Positions 57,192 through 64,000 of a stretch of 64,000 nucleotides of DNA are shown piece after piece. The first letter of the stretch is position 1. Every line of letters starts with the position of its first letter. The position numbers and the translations under genes are program-made. Origin of the DNA: Balneolales bacterium (lineage in GTDB: Bacteria; Bacteroidota; Rhodothermia; Balneolales; Cyclonatronaceae); contig JAIULZ010000005.1 in assembly GCA_022565805.1 (NCBI GenBank), positions 1 to 64,000 on the forward strand, given 5' to 3'. The notes beneath the pieces are model-generated. The model was not told the DNA's origin. It did no database searches and worked only from the letters and a program-made list of their open reading frames with translations.

Positions 57192-60100
57192 TTAGCTTTC
57201 GGCACGGAGAATATCCGCAATAGATTTGGCTTTATCATCTGTTTCAACAGGAGTTTCACGCTGCTGCATACCACCAACAATCAAGTTTTGATATGTTCTC
57301 ATACCTGTACCTGCTGGTACGCGATGACCAACAACTACGTTTTCTTTTAGTCCGAGCAGGAAGTCTGATTTACCTTCGACTGCTGCAGATGTAAGAACCT
57401 TGGTTGTTTCCTGGAATGATGCGGCCGAAAGCCAGCTATCAGTAGAAAGAGCGGCTCGGGTAATACCCAGTAATATTGGCCTTGAAATAGCCGATTGAGA
57501 TTCCCTAACAATTAGCTCTGCCTTGTCTTCCTTAATAAGCTGCGAATTTATTTCACGCACTTCCCTTCTGGTTAGAAGACTTCCTAGCGGAAGATCTGAG
57601 CCACCCTGATCGGTTACTACAAATTTACCAATCAGATTATCATTAGTGCGGGCTACTTCAAAACGGTCTACTTTATCACCTTCAAGATACATAGTATCGC
57701 CCGGATCAGTAATTTCGACCTTTTGCATCATGGTACGCACAATTACTTCGATGTGCTTATCATTGATTTTTACACCCTGCAGACGGTAAACTTCCTGGAT
57801 CTCATTCACGATATATGATTGTACAGCGAATGGCCCGAGAATGTTTAGAATATCTTGTGGTAAAATCGAACCTTCAGACAGCGACTGACCTGCAGAAACG
57901 TAATCGTTTTCCTGAACCAGAATATGCTTCGAAAGTGGGATAAGGTAGGTACGTTTGTCTACACCATCCTTACTTTCCACGATAATTTCCTGCGAGCCAC
58001 GCTTACGATTACCAAAACGAACAACACCGTCGATTTCGGAAACAGTTGCGGGATCTGCTGGTGGTCGAGCCTCAAAAAGCTCTGTTACACGCGGAAGACC
58101 AGCTGTAATATCTTTCGACTTAGCAGCTTTACGCGGAATTTTAGCAATAACCTGACCTGCAGAAACGCTTTCGCCATCTTCTACAACTACGTGTGTTCTA
58201 ACAGGGAGCGTAATTTCTTTTAAACGCTCACCATCAGCAATTCGCAGCGTTGGAACCAGCGTGCGGTCTTTACTGTCTATAATTACTCTTTCTTTATAAC
58301 CCGTTTGGGCGTCTGTCTCATCAGCGCAGGTTACGTCATCTATAATATCTTTAAAGCCAACAGTACCATTCATCTCAGAATAGATACGGGCATTATAGGG
58401 ATCCCACTTACAAAGCGGCTGCCCTTTCATTACCATATCGCCATCTTCGATAAGCATCTCTGAACCGTAGGGCACATTATAACTGTTTAATACTTTACCT
58501 GTATCTTCTACAATTTTAAGCTCACCAGCACGGCTAAGAACTACATTAAACTCTTCTTCCCCATCGTTATATGTAACTACACGAAGGTTTTCGAATTCAA
58601 CTTTACCGTTAAATTTGGCTTTGTGCTGCGATTCAGCTTCGAGTCGGGCTGCTGTACCACCAACGTGGAATGTACGAAGCGTAAGCTGTGTACCCGGCTC
58701 ACCAATAGACTGAGCAGCAATTACACCCACAGCCTCACCAACCTGTACCAGTTTACCACGCGTAAGATCACGACCATAACACATCGAGCAAACCCCACGC
58801 CCCGTCTCACAGGTTAGTACCGAGCGAATCTCTACTTCCTCGATAGAAGTTTCGGCAATTTTACGACCGATTTCTTCGGTTATAAGCTGGTTCGAGTGCA
58901 CAATAAGCTCATCGGTTAGCGGATCAAAAATATCGTGCATGGAGGTCCGGCCGATTATACGGTCTTCAAGACTTTCCACGATGTCTTCGTGATCTTTAAG
59001 AGCTTTAATTTTAATTCCACGAAGAGTACCACAATCGTGTTCTGTAACAACAACATCCTGAGATACATCTACGAGGCGTCTGGTAAGATAACCTGCATCA
59101 GCTGTTTTAAGAGCTGTATCTGCAAGACCTTTACGTGCACCGTGAGTAGAAATAAAGTATTCAAGTACGGTTAGACCTTCCTTAAATGAAGAAAGAATCG
59201 GTGTTTCGATTACTTCACTTCCAGAATCGAGCGAACTTTTTTGCGGCTTAGCCATAAGACCACGCATACCACCAAGCTGACGAATCTGCTCTTTAGAACC
59301 CCGGGCACCGGAGTCGGCCATCATATAAACAGGGTTAAAACCTTGTTTATCTTCTTTAAGGGCATTGAAAAGCGTTTCAGAAACACGGTTTGTTGTGCTT
59401 GTCCACTTATCGATAACCTGATTGTAGCGCTCGTTATCGGTGATAAAACCGGTATCGTAACGCTCCTGAATTAGCCTTACTTCCTTCTGAGCTTTTTCGA
59501 TAAGCTCTAGCTTGGCATCGGGAATAACAATATCTGCCAGACCAAATGAAAGACCACCACGGGTTGCGTTTTCGAAACCGAGGTATTTCATATCATCAAG
59601 AAACTGAGCAGTGCGGGCCGTACCCACTTTTGCGAATACTTCGCCAATGAGGTTTCTTAGCTCTTTCTTCCCGAAAGTCATGTTTTTGAAACCAAGCTCA
59701 TTGGGGATGATTTCGTTAAACAGGACTCTACCCGGATTCGTATTAATAATCTCGGTTTTCTTAACGCCGTCTACTTCGGTAGTTAAGCGCATACGAATAC
59801 GATCGTGCATTCCAACAACGCCGAGGTCGTATGCAATAATAACTTCGCCTGCATCAGAGAAAAGTTTACCTTCACCATCTATAGGAGGGCCAACTTTCGT
59901 CATATAGTACAGACCCAAAATCATATCCTGTGAAGGAACTGTAATAGGTCCGCCACTGGCAGGGTTCAAAATATTATGCGCACCTAACATAAGCGTAGAC
60001 GCTTCCAAAATAGCATCGTTGCTTAGGGGAAGGTGAACCGCCATTTGGTCACCGTCAAAGTCAGCGTTAAATGCAGTACATGCAAGCGGATGAAGCTGAA

Positions 60101-61478
60101 TAGCTTTGTACTCAATAAGAATTGGCTGGAAAGCCTGTATACCGAGTCTGTGGAGAGTAGGAGCACGGTTTAGAAGAACCGGGTGACCGTCAATTACGTT
60201 TTCCAAGACATCCCAAACTACTTCATCGCGCCTGTCGACCATTTTCTTGGCGCTTTTAACGGTCTTAACATAGCCCCGCTCAATAAGACGACGAATTACA
60301 AACGGCTTATAAAGTTCTACAGCCATTTCTTTGGGGAGCCCGCACTGATGCATTTTAAGCTCTGGACCAACAACAATAACCGAACGGCCGGAATAATCGA
60401 CCCGTTTTCCGAGCAAGTTTTGGCGGAAACGCCCGCTCTTACCTTTAAGCATATCGCTCAAAGACTTAAGAGGTCTGTTATTATTTCTTACTGCGTTAGT
60501 CTTTCTGGAGTTGTCAAACAAAGAATCTACGGCTTCCTGAAGCATGCGCTTCTCGTTTCTGAGAATTACATCAGGGGCTTTAATATCGATAAGACGCTTT
60601 AGCCTGTTATTGCGGATAATTACTCTGCGGTACAGATCATTCAAGTCTGAAGTTGCAAAGCGACCACCTTCAAGCGGTACCAGCGGACGAAGTTCTGGTG
60701 GAATAACCGGAACCACTCGCATTACCATCCACTCGGGACGGTTTTCGATGGTTTTATTAGCCGTACGGAAAGCTTCGAGAACCTGAAGTCTCTTCAGTGT
60801 TTTCTTTTTCCGGAGCATGGATGTTTCGGTCTTAACCTGCTCGCGATACTTATATACGTCGTTATCTAGATCGATGCGGGCAAGCATAGCTTCTACTGCC
60901 TCGGCACCCATCATAACAATAAACTTATCCGGATCATCGTCGTCCAGTTCGCTATGTTCTTCTGGCAACTGGCTGCGAATATCGTAATACTCCTCTTCGG
61001 TAAGCATGTCGCCATACTTATAGCCGAGATCTTTGGCCATACCCGGGTTTATTACGACAAAATTTTCGTAATAAACTATTTTATCCAGGTTTTTAGAAGA
61101 AAGCCCGAGCAGATAAGCTACTTTATTGGGCAGAGACTTAAAGTACCATATATGTACAACGGGTACACAAAGGCTAAGGTGCCCCATGCGCTCGCGTCTA
61201 ACGGCTTTACGGGTTACTTCAACACCACAGCGGTCACAAATTATACCCTTATATCGAATACGCTTGTATTTACCACAATGGCATTCCCAGTCTTTAACCG
61301 GACCAAAAATTTTCTCGCAGAATAAACCATTCATTTCAGGCTTAAACGTACGATAGTTGATGGTTTCCGGTGTAAGAACTTCACCTCTGGATCTGGACAG
61401 AATTGCTTCTGCCGATGCAAGTGAAATCTTCAGGGCTTTAAAATCTTTGGATACGGTGTCGCTTACTGTTAGTGACAA
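57192..61478 (-). CDS. rpoC: DNA-directed RNA polymerase subunit beta'
   Basis: A 1428-residue beta' subunit. The N-terminal zinc site is '[20 protein letters not shown]'. The catalytic magnesium loop '[15 protein letters not shown]' lies near 468-482, and the C-terminal zinc site is '[13 protein letters not shown]'. '[15 protein letters not shown]' is the conserved trigger-loop neighbourhood. The start codon is TTG at 61478, fixed by a perfect GGAGGTG 5 nt upstream. It follows rpoB by 61 bp on the same strand. No truncation or insertion is evident. Confidence 0.97.
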   Translation of the reverse strand: MSLTVSDTVSKDFKALKISLASAEAILSRSRGEVLTPETINYRTFKPEMNGLFCEKIFGPVKDWECHCGKYKRIRYKGIICDRCGVEVTRKAVRRERMGHLSLCVPVVHIWYFKSLPNKVAYLLGLSSKNLDKIVYYENFVVINPGMAKDLGYKYGDMLTEEEYYDIRSQLPEEHSELDDDDPDKFIVMMGAEAVEAMLARIDLDNDVYKYREQVKTETSMLRKKKTLKRLQVLEAFRTANKTIENRPEWMVMRVVPVIPPELRPLVPLEGGRFATSDLNDLYRRVIIRNNRLKRLIDIKAPDVILRNEKRMLQEAVDSLFDNSRKTNAVRNNNRPLKSLSDMLKGKSGRFRQNLLGKRVDYSGRSVIVVGPELKMHQCGLPKEMAVELYKPFVIRRLIERGYVKTVKSAKKMVDRRDEVVWDVLENVIDGHPVLLNRAPTLHRLGIQAFQPILIEYKAIQLHPLACTAFNADFDGDQMAVHLPLSNDAILEASTLMLGAHNILNPASGGPITVPSQDMILGLYYMTKVGPPIDGEGKLFSDAGEVIIAYDLGVVGMHDRIRMRLTTEVDGVKKTEIINTNPGRVLFNEIIPNELGFKNMTFGKKELRNLIGEVFAKVGTARTAQFLDDMKYLGFENATRGGLSFGLADIVIPDAKLELIEKAQKEVRLIQERYDTGFITDNERYNQVIDKWTSTTNRVSETLFNALKEDKQGFNPVYMMADSGARGSKEQIRQLGGMRGLMAKPQKSSLDSGSEVIETPILSSFKEGLTVLEYFISTHGARKGLADTALKTADAGYLTRRLVDVSQDVVVTEHDCGTLRGIKIKALKDHEDIVESLEDRIIGRTSMHDIFDPLTDELIVHSNQLITEEIGRKIAETSIEEVEIRSVLTCETGRGVCSMCYGRDLTRGKLVQVGEAVGVIAAQSIGEPGTQLTLRTFHVGGTAARLEAESQHKAKFNGKVEFENLRVVTYNDGEEEFNVVLSRAGELKIVEDTGKVLNSYNVPYGSEMLIEDGDMVMKGQPLCKWDPYNARIYSEMNGTVGFKDIIDDVTCADETDAQTGYKERVIIDSKDRTLVPTLRIADGERLKEITLPVRTHVVVEDGESVSAGQVIAKIPRKAAKSKDITAGLPRVTELFEARPPADPATVSEIDGVVRFGNRKRGSQEIIVESKDGVDKRTYLIPLSKHILVQENDYVSAGQSLSEGSILPQDILNILGPFAVQSYIVNEIQEVYRLQGVKINDKHIEVIVRTMMQKVEITDPGDTMYLEGDKVDRFEVARTNDNLIGKFVVTDQGGSDLPLGSLLTRREVREINSQLIKEDKAELIVRESQSAISRPILLGITRAALSTDSWLSAASFQETTKVLTSAAVEGKSDFLLGLKENVVVGHRVPAGTGMRTYQNLIVGGMQQRETPVETDDKAKSIADILRAES

Positions 61479-61483
61479 AGTTC

Positions 61484-61490
61484 CACCTCC
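61484..61490 (-). promoter_or_regulatory. Strong ribosome-binding site before rpoC (TTG start)
   Basis: The minus strand reads GGAGGTG 5 nt before the TTG at 61478. This near-perfect Shine-Dalgarno sequence determines the start, which otherwise would be unclear because the first ATG codon is well inside the conserved protein. Confidence 0.8.
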
Positions 61491-61539
61491 ATATTTAAAT
61501 GTTTGATAAACTCGAATATGATTCTTTGAGACATACGAA

Positions 61540-64000
61540 TTACTGTTCGATGCTTACTTCGAGGCCAAGACCCTGAAGTTCTTTAAGTAATACGTTAAAC
61601 GACTCGGGCGTATTTCCATCGGGCAGGTTTTCTCCTTTAACGATAGCTTCGTATACCTTCGAGCGACCTTTAACATCATCGCTCTTAACGGTAAGCATTT
61701 CCTTGAGGATATTAGCAGCCCCATATGCATAAAGTGCCCAAACCTCCATCTCACCAAGTCTTTGCCCCCCGAACTGAGCCTTACCACCAAGTGGCTGCTG
61801 AGTAATAAGAGAGTACGGACCAATAGAGCGAGAGTGCATTTTATCCTCAACAAGGTGATTCAGCTTCATCACGTACATGAGACCAACGGTTGTCTGTTGA
61901 GAGAAACGCTCTCCTGTTCGGCCATCATGCAGGTAAGTTTTACCATTTGGCGGTAAACCGGCTTTTTCCAGCCAGCCCTGAACATCATCGTACTTGGCAC
62001 CGTCGAAAATTGGTGTAGCGAATGTTACGCCCAGTTTTCTGCCGGCCCATGCAAGAATTGTCTCATAAATCTGACCCAGGTTCATCCTTGATGGTACGCC
62101 TAGCGGGTTAAGAACGATATCAACCGGAGTTCCATCTTCCAGAAAAGGCATATCTTCTACGGGAACTACCTTGGCAACAACACCTTTGTTACCGTGGCGG
62201 CCGGCCATTTTATCGCCTACCTGAAGTTTGCGCTTCTTCGCGACGTAAACCTTGGCTTTCTTAACAATTCCGGGTGGAAGTTCATCACCAACCTGAATCT
62301 GATATTTAGCTCTTTTTGCCTCAGACTCATAGCTACGGCGAAGAATGGTATAGTTTCTGAAGAGAACCTCAACCAATTTATTAACCTCATCGTCCTGGCA
62401 CCACTGCTGCCTTGCTTTAACTTGCAGAGGCTCTGAGATATCATCAAACATCTGCTTGCGGTACTTCTCGCCTTTCGGCAATATTTCAATACTTAGAATA
62501 TCTACAACACCTGGCGAAGTTTTATCCTTAAGAAGCCGGTACATTCTGCTTGCCCATTCTGAGTTAAGCTTTGCAATTTTATCTGCAAGCTTAACATTTT
62601 CTTTTTCGACCAGATCTTTTTCTTCCTTACGGGAAAGCTGTTCATCTTTTTTACGACTAAAAAGCTTTGTACCAATAATTACACCTGATACACCTGGAGG
62701 AGTTTTAAGCGAAGCATCTTTTACATCACCGGCTTTATCACCAAAGATTGCACGAAGCAATTTTTCTTCGGGAGTCGGGTCACTTTCGCCCTTAGGCGTA
62801 ATTTTACCAACAATAATATCGCCGTGCTTAATTTTGGCACCTTCACGAATAACGCCGCTTTCATCGAGATTACGAGTTGCCTCGTCGCTCACATTCGGTA
62901 TTTCGCGGGTAAGCTCTTCTTCACCACGCTTGGTATCGCGTACCTGTTGCTCAAACTCTGAGATGTGTATTGATGTATAAATATCTTCTGATACTACTCT
63001 TTCGCTTACTACAATCGCATCTTCGAAGTTGTAGCCACGCCACGGCATAAACGCTACCAGAAGATTTGTACCGAGAGCCAGTTCCCCGTCGTTTGTTGCA
63101 CAACCGTCGGCAATTGGCATACCTTTTATAACCTTGTCGCCTACTTTTACAATAGGACGCTGATTTGCGCAAGTATCCTGGTTGGTACGTTCAAATTTTC
63201 TTAGCGTATAAGAAACAATACCGTCATCGAAATAGGCCAGATTTTCCTGCTCAGAACGTACATATCGAATTCTGATTTCGGTAGCCGAGACATAAACTAC
63301 TTCGCCATCGCCTTCTGCAGTAATAATAGCACGAGAGTCTTTTGCGGCACGGTATTCAAGGCCAGTACCAACAATAGGCTTCTGTGGTCTGAGTAATGGA
63401 ACACCCTGTCGTTGCATGTTAGAACCCATAAGGGCGCGGTTAGCATCATCATGCTCGATAAAAGGAATCATGGAAGCCGCAACAGACGCAATTTGGTTTG
63501 GAGCAACATCCATAAACTCTACTTCATCTGGAGTAGCAAGACCTACATTACTGTCTCTGAATCTGGAAAAAATCAGATTATTTACGAAACGGGAGTCTTC
63601 ACCAAGCTCAGCGTTTGCTTGTGCGATAATGGTTTCATCTTCCTGCTCAGCCGCGAGATACTCTACACTTTCTGTAACCAGACCATCTTTAACTTTACGG
63701 TATGGAGTTTCTATAAAGCCAAACTCGTTTACCTTGGCATGCACGCAAAGAGAAGAAATAAGACCAATATTTGGTCCTTCCGGAGTTTCAATCGGGCAAA
63801 GACGTCCGTAGTGAGTATAGTGTACGTCACGAACTTCAAAACCGGCACGTTCACGGGTAAGACCACCCGGGCCCAGTGCAGACATTCTGCGTTTGTGGGT
63901 TAATTCGGCCAGCGGATTTGTTTGATCCATGAACTGAGACAGCTGATTCGTACCAAAGAAGGTATTAATAACGCTGGAGATCGTGCGCGCATTAACCAAA
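61540..64000 (-). CDS. rpoB: DNA-directed RNA polymerase subunit beta (5' part missing)
   Basis: The C-terminal 820 residues of the beta subunit; the N-terminal part lies beyond the window edge. The first visible residues are the rifampicin-binding region, '[16 protein letters not shown]' followed by '[15 protein letters not shown]', with the Q, D, H, R and S positions at which E. coli resistance mutations map all in wild-type form. The conserved '[14 protein letters not shown]' and C-terminal '[18 protein letters not shown]' are present. The rpoC gene follows 61 bp after the stop. Confidence 0.97.
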   Translation of the reverse strand, partial: LVNARTISSVINTFFGTNQLSQFMDQTNPLAELTHKRRMSALGPGGLTRERAGFEVRDVHYTHYGRLCPIETPEGPNIGLISSLCVHAKVNEFGFIETPYRKVKDGLVTESVEYLAAEQEDETIIAQANAELGEDSRFVNNLIFSRFRDSNVGLATPDEVEFMDVAPNQIASVAASMIPFIEHDDANRALMGSNMQRQGVPLLRPQKPIVGTGLEYRAAKDSRAIITAEGDGEVVYVSATEIRIRYVRSEQENLAYFDDGIVSYTLRKFERTNQDTCANQRPIVKVGDKVIKGMPIADGCATNDGELALGTNLLVAFMPWRGYNFEDAIVVSERVVSEDIYTSIHISEFEQQVRDTKRGEEELTREIPNVSDEATRNLDESGVIREGAKIKHGDIIVGKITPKGESDPTPEEKLLRAIFGDKAGDVKDASLKTPPGVSGVIIGTKLFSRKKDEQLSRKEEKDLVEKENVKLADKIAKLNSEWASRMYRLLKDKTSPGVVDILSIEILPKGEKYRKQMFDDISEPLQVKARQQWCQDDEVNKLVEVLFRNYTILRRSYESEAKRAKYQIQVGDELPPGIVKKAKVYVAKKRKLQVGDKMAGRHGNKGVVAKVVPVEDMPFLEDGTPVDIVLNPLGVPSRMNLGQIYETILAWAGRKLGVTFATPIFDGAKYDDVQGWLEKAGLPPNGKTYLHDGRTGERFSQQTTVGLMYVMKLNHLVEDKMHSRSIGPYSLITQQPLGGKAQFGGQRLGEMEVWALYAYGAANILKEMLTVKSDDVKGRSKVYEAIVKGENLPDGNTPESFNVLLKELQGLGLEVSIEQ

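Noticed and set aside
57924-58223. Plus-strand frames of 60-174 residues within rpoC and rpoB
   Set aside because: They are mirror frames of highly conserved essential genes and show no independent coding features.

Overview
The window comes from a bacterium of the Fibrobacterota-Chlorobiota-Bacteroidota group. It most resembles the Balneolota/Rhodothermota branch, although no 16S gene is present to prove this. The clues are a C-terminal type IX secretion sorting domain of the 'LFQNYPNPFNP' type, a DUF4301 protein, an LruC-domain lipoprotein, CrtI-type carotenoid desaturation, moderate-to-low GC, AT-rich spacers, and few strong Shine-Dalgarno sites. No tRNA, rRNA, CRISPR array or transposase was seen.

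Layout. (1) 1-4 kb: a large secreted protein with cohesin-like, starch-binding-like, dockerin and T9SS modules. (2) 4-7.5 kb: a WS/DGAT-type acyltransferase, then a partner-switching pair (STAS protein and REC-SpoIIE phosphatase). (3) 8-12 kb: a DUF4301 protein, a small membrane protein and a divergent GT4 glycosyltransferase. (4) 12.1-27.6 kb: a Wzx/Wzy-type exopolysaccharide locus, all on the minus strand. It holds a sugar-phosphate transferase, four glycosyltransferase-type or chain-length genes, a TolC-like outer-membrane protein, two paralogous O-antigen-polymerase-like proteins, a flippase, a pyruvyl transferase, a nitroreductase and a 48-residue membrane peptide missed by ordinary length cut-offs. 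(5) 27.6-38.3 kb: signalling genes, also on the minus strand: a single-domain response regulator, two sensor kinases and a LytTR regulator, together with an LruC lipoprotein and another GT2 enzyme. (6) 39-43 kb: a CrtI-like desaturase, an HTTM membrane protein and a fructose-6-phosphate aldolase/transaldolase. (7) 44.8-52.4 kb: an RND efflux operon with one adaptor and two permeases. (8) 53-56.5 kb: a YtxH protein and a large hybrid kinase. (9) 57-64 kb: rpoC and the 3' part of rpoB.

How it works together. The polysaccharide genes form a nearly complete assembly line: priming (26.8-27.6 kb), sugar addition, flipping (13.4 kb), polymerisation (17-21 kb) and chain-length control/export (22.3-25.4 kb). 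They are preceded in the same orientation by a His-Asp phosphorelay, which probably controls production or surface attachment. No Wza-type export lipoprotein is visible. A short TolC-like protein occupies the position next to Wzc.

The most novel-looking signal outside the genes is a family of about 40-bp dispersed repeats, with five clear copies, all in intergenic gaps. They share a GGCAAA block followed by a GTTTTGCAAAGCCTTC core. Other points are an orphan terminator pointing away from any annotated gene (possible small RNA), duplicated polymerase genes, and a TTG-started rpoC with a perfect ribosome-binding site.
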